Assembly: GCF_003122325.1 (NCBI RefSeq)
Contig: NZ_QFBC01000005.1
Location: forward strand, 1 to 64,000
Source of the DNA: Rhizobium album
GTDB taxonomy: Bacteria; Pseudomonadota; Alphaproteobacteria; Rhizobiales; Rhizobiaceae
Length of the DNA stretch: 64,000 nucleotides
Reading direction: 5' to 3'
The notes beneath the pieces were generated by a model that was not told the DNA's origin, searched no databases, and saw only the letters and a list, made by a program, of their open reading frames with translations. How positions within the stretch are numbered: the stretch's first letter is position 1; each line of letters opens with the position of its first letter. Below are positions 1-9,063 of this stretch, piece after piece. The position numbers were made by a program, and so were the translations under genes.

Positions 1-239
1 CAACCGTCAGTCGCCTGCAGCAGTGCCGCCCTCGTTGGTGAGGCGGTTTATAAGGCCCTCACACCAAACAAGTCAACATCCAATCGTCAAAAAATTGAAA
101 CATTCTGAAAAGTGGCTGATTTTGTTGGAGAAATTCGCCTTTTCAGGATTTCTTGCGCGCTTTGCAGGCTTCGGAGAGGCAGCTCCTTTCAGCAGAAGCG
201 GGCGGATATTCGGACCAGGCATCAATCCTCGGCCGCAAC
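1..239. other. leading non-coding stretch
   Basis: I see no convincing gene here. One 122-codon open frame starts at 23, but it runs into the BON gene in another frame, has no family resemblance and lacks a good ribosome site. A short GTGAGG/CCTCAC inverted repeat near 40-85 does not fold into a tRNA. The useful element of this gap is the promoter that begins at 240. Confidence 0.5.
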
Positions 240-264
240 GGAACTTTTTCGCTTCGGCGGCGTT
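240..264 (+). promoter_or_regulatory. EcfG-type stress promoter for the BON gene
   Basis: GGAAC at 240-244 and CGTT at 261-264 are separated by exactly 16 bases, a perfect match to the alphaproteobacterial general stress (EcfG) consensus GGAAC-N16/17-CGTT. It lies about 80 bases before the BON start in the same direction. Predicted transcription start is near 271. Confidence 0.8.
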
Positions 265-344
265 GACGATTTGGTGGCGTAAGCCGGTTTTCTGGGCATC
301 GCTGCCCGTGTCCCGCCAGTTCCTTCGCAAAACAGGAGGCAAAC

Positions 345-614
345 ATGCTGTTCAAGGATCGCACCTTTCATGGCAATCCGCCACAGGATGAACAGTTGCA
401 CGCCCGGTCAGCGCTGGAGGCGGCGGTGGCATCCAAGCTTGCTGCTGCCGGCACCCTGGATGCGTCCGACCTGAACGTCGTCGTTCGGGGATCCGAGGTG
501 GCCATCAGCGGCAGCCTCTCCTGCCGGGAGGAAATCGACCGCGCCATAGAAGTGGTGATGTCGATACCCGGCGTCACCGCCGTCAATCACACGATTTTCG
601 TTCGTTCGCTGTAG
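345..614 (+). CDS. BON-domain protein
   Basis: An 89-residue protein made almost entirely of one BON domain (about residues 20-88). Hydrophobic strands alternate with helices, and the conserved glycine lies in the VVRGSEVAISG stretch. The C-terminal SIPGVTAVNHTIFV is the typical final BON strand. BON domains bind membranes or phospholipids and are common in envelope-stress proteins such as OsmY. No signal peptide is visible, so the protein may be cytoplasmic or act at the inner membrane. The start is fixed by AGGAGG five bases upstream of the ATG. A perfect EcfG promoter 80 bases upstream places it in the general stress response. Confidence 0.85.
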   Translation: MLFKDRTFHGNPPQDEQLHARSALEAAVASKLAAAGTLDASDLNVVVRGSEVAISGSLSCREEIDRAIEVVMSIPGVTAVNHTIFVRSL

Positions 615-678
615 TCGTCGATATTGCCTTTGCTGCGCCTCCCGGCGCGGCTTGATCTTTTCAGCCGGAGTTTTCCCG

Positions 679-3018
679 ATGATTCTCATCCTGACCGCGG
701 TCGTTTTCGCCCTCCTCGGATTGGCACTGGCAGGCGGCGGCGGCTACCTGGTCGTGCTGGGCGGCAGCTTTTATTACCTGATCACTGGTATCGCCTTCCT
801 GCTCACCGCCTTCCTGCTATTGAAACGCCACGCCGCGGCTTTGTGGGTCTTTGGCCTGATCGTTCTCGGCTCTCTGCTTTGGGCGGTCTGGGAAGTGCAG
901 TTCGACTGGTGGCAGCTGGGGCCGCGCGGCGGCATCGTCATCCTGCTCGGACTATGGCTTCTGACACCGTGGATCCGCCATCCGCTTGGCGTCGTCAGCC
1001 CCGCGGGCTATCGTTACGGCGCCAATCCCTGGCCTCTGGCGCTTCCGATCATCGCCGGCATCGCCGTGGCGCTGTATGCGATGACCACCGACCCGCATGA
1101 CATGGCCGGCGACCTGCCGCAGCAGACGGCGGCAACAACCGTCAGCTTCGGTGGAGATGTTCCCGATGGCGAGTGGCACCAATATGGCCGCACCCCTTAT
1201 GGTCAGCGCTACTCGCCGCTGACGCAGATCACCAAAGACAACGTCGCCCGATTGACGGTTGCGTGGCAATATCAGACCGGCGACGTCAAGCTCCCCGAGG
1301 ATGTCGGCGAAACCACCTACCAGGTGACACCGCTCAAGGTTGGCAACAGCCTCTATCTCTGCACGCCGCACAACTGGGCGATCGCGCTCGATGCCGCAAC
1401 CGGCAAGGAGAAATGGAAATACGATGCCAATGCCGGTCTCAACCCCGACCGGCAGCACCAGACCTGCCGCGGCGTGACCTATTACGCCGACCCTGCGGCA
1501 CAAGCCGGAAGCGCGTGCGCCACGCGTGTCTACCTTCCGACCTCGGATGCTCGCCTGATCGCACTGGATGCAGCAACCGGCCAGGTCTGCACATCCTTTG
1601 CCGAAAACGGCGTGCTGAGGCTGGAAACGGGGATGCCCTACAACCCGGCCGGCTATTATTATTCCACCTCGCCGCCGGTAATCGCCGCCGGCAAGATCAT
1701 CATCGGCGGCGCCGTCAACGACAACTATTCGACGCAGGAGCAATCCGGCGTCATCAGGGCTTTCGACGTTCAGTCCGGTGCCCTCGTCTGGAACTGGGAC
1801 TCCGGCAACCCGACCGAAACGACGCCCCTGCCCGCCGGCCAGACCTATACCGCCAACTCGCCGAACTGCTGGTCGGTGTTCAGTGTCGACGAACAGCTCG
1901 GCCTCGTCTACATTCCGCTCGGCAACCAGGTGCCCGACCAGCTCGGCATGGGCCGCAGCGAAAACGTCGAGCGCTATTCGTCGTCGATCGTCGCGCTCGA
2001 GATCGAAACCGGCAAGGATCGCTGGGTGCGGCAGACGGTGCACCACGATCTCTGGGACATGGACGTGCCGGCGCAGCCCGCGCTTCTCGACATCACCAGG
2101 GCCGACGGCACGACGGTGCCGGCGCTGGTCGGCCCCACCAAGCAGGGCGACATCTACGTGCTCGACCGGCGCACCGGCGAGCCGATCATTCCGGTCAAGG
2201 AAGTTGCAGCACCCACCGGCGCCATCCCCGAGGATTTCACCGCCCCGACGCAACCGGTCTCCGACCTCACCTTCATGCCGACGGCCCTAACGGAAAAGGA
2301 CATGTGGGGCGTCACCATGTTCGACCAGCTCGCCTGCCGCATCGCCTTCCACCAGCTGAAATATGACGGGCGCTATACGCCGCCGTCGCTGGAAGGCAGC
2401 CTCGTCTATCCCGGCAACTTCGGAACCTTCAACTGGGGAAGTGTCGCCGTCGATCCCGAACGGCAGGTGATGTTCGGCATGCCCACCTATCTGGCATTCA
2501 CCTCCAGGCTGGTGCCGCGGGCGCAGATCCCGGCGCGCGGACAGGACGAAAAAGGCAGCGAACAAGGCCTGAACCGCAACGACGGCGCTCCTTACGGCGT
2601 CTATATGGGGCCGTTCCTCGGCCCGCTGCAGATCCCCTGCCAGGCGCCGCCATGGGGTTATGTCGCGGCGGCCGATCTCAAAACCGGCAAGATTGCCTAC
2701 AAGCACAAGAACGGCACGGTCTACGACATGACGCCCCTGCCGCTGCCCTTCAAGGTCGGCGTGCCCGGCATCGGCGGTCCGATCATCACCAAGGGCGGCA
2801 TCGCTTTCCTCGGCGCCGCCGTCGACAATTACCTGCGGGCCTACGATCTCGACAACGGCCGCGAACTCTGGCGCGCCCGTCTTCCGGCCGGTGGCCAGGC
2901 GACACCGATGACCTACGAACAGGACGGGCGGCAGTTCGTGGTGATGGTTGCCGGCGGCCATGGTTCGATCGGCACCAAACCCGGCGATTATGTCATCGCT
3001 TATACGCTTGCGAAGTGA
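679..3018 (+). CDS. gcd: membrane-bound PQQ-dependent dehydrogenase (glucose/quinate/shikimate family)
   Basis: A 779-residue single-chain quinoprotein. About 150 N-terminal residues hold five hydrophobic helices that anchor it in the inner membrane and pass electrons to ubiquinone. The rest is an eight-bladed PQQ propeller in the periplasm, with tryptophan-docking style repeats such as ALDAATGKEKWKYDANAGL. Family members oxidise glucose to gluconolactone or quinate/shikimate; the sequence alone does not separate these well, though length and layout fit Gcd. A TTG codon at 652 would add nine residues. I chose the ATG at 679 because GGAG lies eight bases upstream. No PQQ biosynthesis genes are in the window, so the cofactor must come from elsewhere in the genome or from outside. 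Confidence 0.85.
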   Translation: MILILTAVVFALLGLALAGGGGYLVVLGGSFYYLITGIAFLLTAFLLLKRHAAALWVFGLIVLGSLLWAVWEVQFDWWQLGPRGGIVILLGLWLLTPWIRHPLGVVSPAGYRYGANPWPLALPIIAGIAVALYAMTTDPHDMAGDLPQQTAATTVSFGGDVPDGEWHQYGRTPYGQRYSPLTQITKDNVARLTVAWQYQTGDVKLPEDVGETTYQVTPLKVGNSLYLCTPHNWAIALDAATGKEKWKYDANAGLNPDRQHQTCRGVTYYADPAAQAGSACATRVYLPTSDARLIALDAATGQVCTSFAENGVLRLETGMPYNPAGYYYSTSPPVIAAGKIIIGGAVNDNYSTQEQSGVIRAFDVQSGALVWNWDSGNPTETTPLPAGQTYTANSPNCWSVFSVDEQLGLVYIPLGNQVPDQLGMGRSENVERYSSSIVALEIETGKDRWVRQTVHHDLWDMDVPAQPALLDITRADGTTVPALVGPTKQGDIYVLDRRTGEPIIPVKEVAAPTGAIPEDFTAPTQPVSDLTFMPTALTEKDMWGVTMFDQLACRIAFHQLKYDGRYTPPSLEGSLVYPGNFGTFNWGSVAVDPERQVMFGMPTYLAFTSRLVPRAQIPARGQDEKGSEQGLNRNDGAPYGVYMGPFLGPLQIPCQAPPWGYVAAADLKTGKIAYKHKNGTVYDMTPLPLPFKVGVPGIGGPIITKGGIAFLGAAVDNYLRAYDLDNGRELWRARLPAGGQATPMTYEQDGRQFVVMVAGGHGSIGTKPGDYVIAYTLAK

Positions 3019-3083
3019 GAAGGATGGTCGCTGCCCGACCAAGCCGGGACTATCGCATATGAAGCGAGGGGGTGCAGCCTGCT

Positions 3084-3105
3084 CCTTCTCCCCACGGGGA
3101 GAAGG
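3084..3105. terminator. GC-rich palindrome between convergent genes
   Basis: Ten-base arms CCTTCTCCCC and GGGGAGAAGG flank AC, so the stem has about nine pairs with a small loop. It sits between the converging stops at 3018 and 3119 and could end transcription from both sides. Motifs of this CTTCTCCCC type are common intergenic palindromes in rhizobia, so it may also be a dispersed repeat. It has no clear T-run. Confidence 0.6.
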
Positions 3106-3118
3106 GGAAAGGCGATGT

Positions 3119-4360
3119 TCACTCCCGGCGGGCGACGACCGGGACGTAATCCTCCAGTTCCGGCGCAGGAAAGCGGATCGTTTCCCCCCGCTCGGCGGAC
3201 AGATAGAGACCCATCAGCATCTCGACCACGGCCAGGCCGTCCTCGAAGGTTTCGATCGGCCTTTCGCCCTTGCGGAAGCATTCGACCATGTGGCGGTTTT
3301 CGTCGGTATAACCGTAGACGCCAGCCTCATCTTCCAGCACCGGCATCAGTCCCTGTTCGGCATTCTGCTTCTCGACCAGATCTTCGCCTTCGCTGCCATG
3401 CACGGCGCGGGACATGAAGATTTTCAGGCCGGTGTTGAGCGAGCTGTATTCCAGCGCATATTCCGGGCCGAGCAATTCGAGCTGGATGCGCAGGCCGGCG
3501 CCGACATAGGCCCAGGAGGTGGTTGCCTCGATCATCAGGTCGTTGCCCTCCTCGTCGACCAGCGTGACGGTGGCGCGGGCGAAATCCTCGGACGGATGGT
3601 TGCGGTAATCGACCTCCCGGCCGAAGCGGCTAGCCAGCTGGTCGGCGTAATGCGGCCGGGTCCATTTCAGGTTGGCGACCGTGCCGTTCACCGCCTTGAC
3701 GGTGAGCGAATTGCGCGGCTTGCCGGGCTCGGTCAAGAGGTGGCGGGCGACCTCGACGCTGTGGCACATCATATCGGACAGAACGCCGCCGCCCTGCTTG
3801 TCGCCCTGCCAGAACCACGGCTCGTGCGGGCCGGAATGCTCTTCCGCCGCGCGGGCGAGATAAGGGCGGCCTGTGGTCAAGGCGGCACGGCGCCAGATGA
3901 TTTCCTTGCCGCGCAGCACCGGCGTGGCGAAAACCTGGTTTTCGAGATAGCCATGGTTGAGGCCGGCGTCTTCGACCAGCCGCAGCATCTCGCGGGCTTC
4001 GCCGACCGTCCGCGCCAGCGGTTTTTCGCAGGCGACGGCAAAGATCCTGCTGCGTTCCGCCTTGACCGCAGCGTGCAGGGCACGCATGACGTCGAGGCGC
4101 GTATAGTTGGGCGACAGGATCCAGATGGCGTCGACATCGTCGGCCGACAGCAGGTCATCGAGCGAGGCATGGCTGCGGCATTCGCCGAGCCCGAGCACGG
4201 TGACCTCCTCGGAAAAACGAGCGCGCTTTTCGGCGCTGCGGCTATAGACGCCGGTGACTTCGACGTTGCGCACGCCGACCATGGATTTCAGGTGAAAATG
4301 GGCGATGAACCCGCTGCCCACGAACCCGACACGCAATGTCTTCTTCGGCAATTCCGTCAT
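3119..4360 (-). CDS. Gfo/Idh/MocA family oxidoreductase
   Basis: A 413-residue NAD(P)-dependent sugar or inositol-type dehydrogenase. The N-terminal Rossmann fold carries the GFVGSGFIAHFH glycine motif, and the family's CEKPL motif follows near residue 120, where the lysine takes part in catalysis. The C-terminal alpha/beta substrate domain includes GGGVLSDMMCHSVE, with the expected histidine. The start is at 4360, where AGGAG precedes the ATG; the open frame continues ten codons further upstream without a ribosome site. It is the last gene of the CUT2/LacI operon, 26 bases after lacI. It is the only enzyme there and presumably oxidises the imported sugar or its derivative. The substrate is unknown. 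Confidence 0.85.
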   Translation of the reverse strand: MTELPKKTLRVGFVGSGFIAHFHLKSMVGVRNVEVTGVYSRSAEKRARFSEEVTVLGLGECRSHASLDDLLSADDVDAIWILSPNYTRLDVMRALHAAVKAERSRIFAVACEKPLARTVGEAREMLRLVEDAGLNHGYLENQVFATPVLRGKEIIWRRAALTTGRPYLARAAEEHSGPHEPWFWQGDKQGGGVLSDMMCHSVEVARHLLTEPGKPRNSLTVKAVNGTVANLKWTRPHYADQLASRFGREVDYRNHPSEDFARATVTLVDEEGNDLMIEATTSWAYVGAGLRIQLELLGPEYALEYSSLNTGLKIFMSRAVHGSEGEDLVEKQNAEQGLMPVLEDEAGVYGYTDENRHMVECFRKGERPIETFEDGLAVVEMLMGLYLSAERGETIRFPAPELEDYVPVVARRE

Positions 4361-4386
4361 GATCTGCTCCTTGAAAAATACGAATA

Positions 4387-5403
4387 TCAAGCCGTCGGCG
4401 GCGCCGTGCTGGCGCGAATGAGAAGTTCCGTCGGCATGACGATGGGTTCTGCAGGACCGGCTTCGCCGGCGAGGATGGCAAGCAGTACGGTCATCGCCAT
4501 CCGGCCGATGTCGAGGCGCGGCTGGCTGACCGTGGTCAGCGGCGGGTAAAAAGCCTGGCTGAGATAAAGATCGTCGAAGCCGACGACGGAGACATCGCCG
4601 GGCACATCGCGCCCCATGCGCCGCAGCTGGTGGATCGCGCCGTATGCCATTTCGTCGTTGGCGACGAAGATGGCGGTCGGCGGCTCCGGCAAAGCCAGCA
4701 GCTGGCGCACGGCATCGCGGCCGGACTCCAGGAGGTAGTTGCCGTGCTGTTCGTAACCCTCAGGTATATCGAGACCCGCTTCAGCCATAGCGTGACGATA
4801 ACCGTCGCGACGGCCGACGCTCATGGTTTCCGGCATCGGGCCGGTGATATGGGCGATGCGCCGGTGGCCGAGATCGACGAGGTGGCGGACGGCCGAGCGC
4901 GACGCGGCGATATTGTCGATCTGGACATGCGGCAGCCCGGCATTCTCGACGATTTCGAGCGCCACCACGACGGCAAGGTCCTCGATGCCGGCGGGCTGAC
5001 CCGCAATGTCCCCCGGCAGTTTGCCGGTCATCAGGATCATGCCGTCGGCGTGGCCGTCACGCAGCATGTCGAAATATTCCGCCTCGCGCTCCGGGTCGTT
5101 TTCCGTATTGCCCATCAGCACCGAATAGCCGGTGGCGCGGCCGACCGCTTCGACGCCCTTGAGAACGTCGAGATAGAAGGGGTTTCCGACATCGCGCACC
5201 ACCAGCAGCACTGCCATGGATCGTTGCGTGCGGAGATTGCGTGCCCGCACATTCGGCCGGTAGTTCAGTTCGCGGGCAATCTCGTGAATGCGCCGCCGTG
5301 TTGCCTCCGTCACCAGGCCGGAATCGGTCAGCGCCCGGGAGACGGTCGCGGGGGAAACCCCCGCCCGCTCGGCGATGTCCTTGATCTTCGGCCGGTCGTT
5401 CAT
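4387..5403 (-). CDS. LacI-family transcriptional regulator
   Basis: A 338-residue repressor. The N-terminal helix-turn-helix (residues about 5-50) contains [19 protein letters not shown], followed by the hinge ELNYRPN and a periplasmic-binding-protein-like sugar sensor with the family's [19 protein letters not shown] stretch near the C-terminus. The open frame extends 89 codons upstream inside the permease gene, but the ATG at 5403 overlaps the permease stop (ATGA) and begins the conserved N-terminus. Its probable operator is the 14-bp palindrome at 10132-10145 upstream of the operon, so it likely represses its own operon until the sugar is imported. Confidence 0.9.
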   Translation of the reverse strand: MNDRPKIKDIAERAGVSPATVSRALTDSGLVTEATRRRIHEIARELNYRPNVRARNLRTQRSMAVLLVVRDVGNPFYLDVLKGVEAVGRATGYSVLMGNTENDPEREAEYFDMLRDGHADGMILMTGKLPGDIAGQPAGIEDLAVVVALEIVENAGLPHVQIDNIAASRSAVRHLVDLGHRRIAHITGPMPETMSVGRRDGYRHAMAEAGLDIPEGYEQHGNYLLESGRDAVRQLLALPEPPTAIFVANDEMAYGAIHQLRRMGRDVPGDVSVVGFDDLYLSQAFYPPLTTVSQPRLDIGRMAMTVLLAILAGEAGPAEPIVMPTELLIRASTAPPTA

Positions 5404-6392
5404 GCCCGCATCGCCCGCCCGCGTCCGTAGAGCAGCATCAACAGCAGCAGCGTCGCGCCAAACACCATCTGGCGGCCGGAATCGGCGATGTTGACGGTGG
5501 TCAGGATGCTTTGCAGGATCACCAGCAGCACGGCGCCGGCCATCGTGCCGGTATATCCGCCCTTGCCGCCGGCAAGCGAGGTGCCGCCGAAAACGACGGC
5601 GATGATCGACGGCAGCATGTATTGTTCGCCGACATTGGCGAAGGACGAACCGGAATAACCGAGCAGGCAAAGCCCGGCGACGGCGGCGAACATGCCGGAT
5701 ATCACGAAGACGGAGACGCGCATCAGCTTGACGGGGACACCCGCCATGTAGGCAGCGTGCTCGTTGGAACCGATCGCATAGATGCGGTGGCCGAAGACGG
5801 TTCGGGTGAGCATCAGCGCCATCAGCACGCCGATCAGCACCCAGAGCCAGATGATGCCCGGCAGGCCGAACAGGAACGGCTGCGTCACGAAACTGGAAAG
5901 GCCGGGCGCGGCCTGGCCGGATGGAATGCCCTGGCGCACGACGATCAGCAATCCCTGCAGCACGCCGAGCATGCCGAGCGTCATCACCAGCGGCGGAATG
6001 CGCAGCAGCGTTACGCCGAGGCCATTCAGCAGGCCGAAGAAACCGCCAACCGCGAGGCAGGCCAGCACCGCCGGCACGATGCCGATATCGGCGCCGTTCA
6101 TCACATTGCCACCGACGATGGCCGACAGCGACACGACGCCGCCGACGGAGAGATCGATGCCTTCCCGGCCGCCGAGGATGACGACGTTCTGACCGGCGGC
6201 GACGATGCCGAGCAGGGCCGCGACGATGAGCAGGCGGAGGATCTGCTGGCCCGAGGCGAAGCCGGGCGACAGGGCGTTACCGGCAAACAGCAACACGACG
6301 ATCAGCACCAGGGCGATGACCAGCGGCCGCTTGAGGAATTCGGAGATCGCAGCACCGGTCTTGCCGGCGCCGGTTTCATTCACCATCGTCAT
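5400..6392 (-). CDS. CUT2 sugar ABC transporter permease (second)
   Basis: A 330-residue RbsC-like inner-membrane permease with about ten hydrophobic segments and the family motif GGREGIDLSVGGVVSL, followed by the cytoplasmic ATPase-contact region. A second conserved block, GGTSLAGGKGGYTGTMAG, lies near residue 265. The start at 6392 is chosen because its ATG overlaps the stop of the first permease (ATGA) and GGAGG stands eight bases before it; the longer open frame has no support. It pairs with the neighbouring permease to form a heterodimeric channel. Confidence 0.88.
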   Translation of the reverse strand: MTMVNETGAGKTGAAISEFLKRPLVIALVLIVVLLFAGNALSPGFASGQQILRLLIVAALLGIVAAGQNVVILGGREGIDLSVGGVVSLSAIVGGNVMNGADIGIVPAVLACLAVGGFFGLLNGLGVTLLRIPPLVMTLGMLGVLQGLLIVVRQGIPSGQAAPGLSSFVTQPFLFGLPGIIWLWVLIGVLMALMLTRTVFGHRIYAIGSNEHAAYMAGVPVKLMRVSVFVISGMFAAVAGLCLLGYSGSSFANVGEQYMLPSIIAVVFGGTSLAGGKGGYTGTMAGAVLLVILQSILTTVNIADSGRQMVFGATLLLLMLLYGRGRAMRA

Positions 6393-7378
6393 GCCCTTGC
6401 CCTCCTGCCCACCAGGATACCAGCCATCAGTACGACGAGGATCGCCAGTCCCTGGACGAAATTCTGCCATTCCGACGGCGTGCCGATGAAGAAGACCAGC
6501 GAATTGATCAGGCCGATCGTCAGCGCGCCGAGCAGCGAGCCGACCACGGTTCCCCAGCCGCCGGCAAGCGCGCTGCCGCCGAGCACCACCGCCGCGACGC
6601 TGAACAGGGTCATCTTGCCGCCGACCAGCGGATCGCCGCTCGCCGTATCGCCGGTGACGCAGAAGGCCGCCAGCGCCGAAAACAGGCCGCAGAGCAGATA
6701 GCCCTTGATCCGGATCGGCGTCACCGGAAGGCCGGTCTGGTAGGCGGCCTGCGCGTCGTCGCCGACGGACAGAAGCTGCAGGGCCAGCCGGGTGCGCGAG
6801 ATGACGAACAGCAGGATTGCCAGTGCGGCGACGATGTAAAACACGAAAGGCAGGCCGAGAAGCTTGCTGCCGTAGGTGCGCCAGAACAGGGCCGGCGCCG
6901 GCGTGCCGGCAACCGGCATCACCCAGAGTGCAAAACCGGTGAAGAAGATGCTGGTCGCGAAGGTGGCGACGATCGCCTGCAGCCGCAGGCCGGCGACGAC
7001 GATGCCGTTGATCAGGCCGCAGACGAGCCCGGCCAGCACGCCGACGCCGAGCGCGGCAAACACCGCCAGTCCCCCGCCCCCCATCTTCTCCATCAGCACG
7101 ATGATGACGACGTTGACGAGCGAAACGACGGCGCCGGCGGAAAGATCGATATCGCCGGCGAAAATGACGTAGGTCTGGGCGATCGCCAGCATGATCAGCG
7201 CCAGATAGGTGCTGACAAGCCCCGTCAGCGAGCGATAGCTCAGGCTGTTGGGCGAGAAGATGCCGTTGAGCGCCAGGAGAATGATCAGGATGCCGAGTGC
7301 CGGCAGGAACGGGTAGCGCTCGATCAGGCGCTTGAAGCCGCCCGGTGTCGGCGCTTTTGCGGAGCCGGTTTCAGCCAT
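6389..7378 (-). CDS. CUT2 sugar ABC transporter permease (first)
   Basis: A 329-residue RbsC-like permease with the family motif FAGDIDLSAGAVVSLVNV near residue 75 and the late GGSALAGGWGTVVGSLLG block. About ten transmembrane segments are visible. A GTG at 7381 directly precedes the ATG at 7378. The ATG overlaps the ATPase stop as TGATG, so translation is coupled. It works with the next permease; two different permeases in one CUT2 system is common in rhizobia. Confidence 0.88.
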   Translation of the reverse strand: MAETGSAKAPTPGGFKRLIERYPFLPALGILIILLALNGIFSPNSLSYRSLTGLVSTYLALIMLAIAQTYVIFAGDIDLSAGAVVSLVNVVIIVLMEKMGGGGLAVFAALGVGVLAGLVCGLINGIVVAGLRLQAIVATFATSIFFTGFALWVMPVAGTPAPALFWRTYGSKLLGLPFVFYIVAALAILLFVISRTRLALQLLSVGDDAQAAYQTGLPVTPIRIKGYLLCGLFSALAAFCVTGDTASGDPLVGGKMTLFSVAAVVLGGSALAGGWGTVVGSLLGALTIGLINSLVFFIGTPSEWQNFVQGLAILVVLMAGILVGRRARA

Positions 7379-8883
7379 CACGCAGCCTCATAAGCAGCTT
7401 GGTAGAGATTGTAGCGCGTGCGGTCCGCGCCGGTGAGTTCCCGCGTCACGGCGCCGCCGTTGAACACGAGGATGCGATTGGCATTGCCGAGCAGTTCGGC
7501 ATCCTCCGAAGAGTAGAGCAGGATCGCCATGCCTTCGGCGGCCAGCTGCCGGATCAGGTTGAAGAGATCGGCCTTGGCGGCGAGATCGATGCCTTTGGTC
7601 GGATCGTCGAGCAGAAGCACCTCCGGCCGCTCGATCAGCCAGCGGGCGATGACGATCTTCTGCTGGTTGCCGCCCGACAGCGAACCGATCGGATGGGCAA
7701 GGCTGGCGAACTTGGTGTGCAGGGCGCCGAGCGCCGGCAGGACCTTGTCGCGCAGCGCCGATGGCCTGGCGAGCAGCAGGCGTTCCTTGAGATAGTGGAT
7801 CGGCGCCGCATTCTCGACGATCGGCCGGCCCTGGATCACGCCGTCGCGGCCGCGGTCGCCGGACACATAGGCAAGCCCGCTGCGGATCGCCGAGCGCGGA
7901 TTGGCCACGGCAAGCGACCGCCCCGAAAGCTCCAGGCTGCCGCCGGAAATACTGGAAGCGCCGAACAGCGCGCGCAGCACCGCCGACTGCCCCTGGCCGT
8001 GCAGCCCGCCGAAACCGAGGATTTCGCCCGGCAGCACATCGAAGCTGACATCGCGGAAACCCTTGCCGCTCAGATTGCGGACGGAGAGCAGCGGCGCACC
8101 CGCGCTCGGCCCGGCCGCCGGCAATTCATGCTCGGCCGACGGCAGGTCGCTGTTTTCGCCGACCATCAGGCGGATCATCTCAGCCGGATCGGTTTCCGAC
8201 AGTTTTAGCGTCCGGATCGTCTCGCCGTCACGAATGACGGTGGCGCGGTCGCCGATGGCGGTGATTTCGTCCATGCGATGCGAAATGAAGATGATGCCGC
8301 GACCCTCGGTCTTCAATTGCCGCAGGATCTCGAAGAAACGATCGACCTGCGCCCGGTCGAGCGCCGATGTCGGCTCGTCGAAGATGATGACCGGCGCTTC
8401 GCTGGACAGCGCCTTCATGATCTCGACCAGCTGGCGCTGGTCGGCGCGAAGATTGCCCACCAGCGCTTCGGCGGAAAATCCTTCCCCGGCAACACCCGCA
8501 AACAAGGCGATGTAGCGGCTGGCGCGCGCTTCCAGCGCCGCGCGATCGACGAAGATGCCGGATTTTCCCGGCAGGTCGGCGAGGCAGATGTTTTCCGCCA
8601 CGCTGCGATGTTCGGAGAGGCTGAGCTCCTGGTAGAAGATGCCGATCCCCAGCGCCCTTGCCGCCTGCGGCCCGGAAATGGTCACCGGCCGGCCGTCGAT
8701 CAGCACCTCGCCCTTGTCGGGGCGGACGCTGCCGGCGACGATCTTGCAGAGCGTGCTCTTGCCGGAGCCGTTGGAGCCGAGCAGCACATGCACTTCGCCG
8801 GCTTCGATATCGAGGTCGCCCCGGCGTAGCGCCAGGGTCGCGCCGTAAGCCTTGCTTACGCCGCTGAGGGACAGCTTTGCCAT
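7378..8883 (-). CDS. CUT2 sugar ABC transporter ATPase
   Basis: A 501-residue RbsA/XylG-type ATPase with two fused ABC domains. The N-terminal half has Walker A GSNGSGKST near residue 38 and Walker B VIIFDEPTSALD. The C-terminal half keeps the signature LSGGNQQK and Walker B LLLDDPTKGID, but its Walker A equivalent (FGGLHGQGQS) is degenerate, as is usual in this family. It is cytoplasmic and powers the two permeases that follow. The gap of 180 bases to the binding-protein gene holds a stem-loop. Confidence 0.9.
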   Translation of the reverse strand: MAKLSLSGVSKAYGATLALRRGDLDIEAGEVHVLLGSNGSGKSTLCKIVAGSVRPDKGEVLIDGRPVTISGPQAARALGIGIFYQELSLSEHRSVAENICLADLPGKSGIFVDRAALEARASRYIALFAGVAGEGFSAEALVGNLRADQRQLVEIMKALSSEAPVIIFDEPTSALDRAQVDRFFEILRQLKTEGRGIIFISHRMDEITAIGDRATVIRDGETIRTLKLSETDPAEMIRLMVGENSDLPSAEHELPAAGPSAGAPLLSVRNLSGKGFRDVSFDVLPGEILGFGGLHGQGQSAVLRALFGASSISGGSLELSGRSLAVANPRSAIRSGLAYVSGDRGRDGVIQGRPIVENAAPIHYLKERLLLARPSALRDKVLPALGALHTKFASLAHPIGSLSGGNQQKIVIARWLIERPEVLLLDDPTKGIDLAAKADLFNLIRQLAAEGMAILLYSSEDAELLGNANRILVFNGGAVTRELTGADRTRYNLYQAAYEAA

Positions 8884-9017
8884 GGTTTCGATCCGTAGGA
8901 ACCTGAGGGCAATTCCGGCAAACGGGCAGAACGCGGCGTTGCGGGCGGAATTGCGTCAAACAAGGAGGCGGAACATGTTTCGCCTGTCAGGAAAAGCGAA
9001 GAGATGTTCCCGGAAAG

Positions 9018-9049
9018 CCTGCGCCGGAGCCCGTGGCATCCGGCGCAGG
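9018..9049 (-). promoter_or_regulatory. stem-loop between binding-protein and ATPase genes
   Basis: Perfect 11-base arms CCTGCGCCGGA and TCCGGCGCAGG flank a ten-base loop, starting 14 bases past the binding-protein stop. No T-run follows on the minus strand. Such a hairpin typically protects the upstream message or partly stops transcription, which would keep the binding protein more abundant than the transporter. A similar arrangement occurs in the second sugar operon at 27824. Confidence 0.6.
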
Positions 9050-9063
9050 ATGACTTGCAGCGC

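Noticed and set aside
40-85. tRNA-like stem near the left end
   Set aside because: Only one six-base stem forms; no TpsiC arm, acceptor stem or CCA context.
23-391. 122-codon open frame at the left end
   Set aside because: It overlaps the BON gene in another frame, crosses the EcfG promoter and shows no recognisable sequence.
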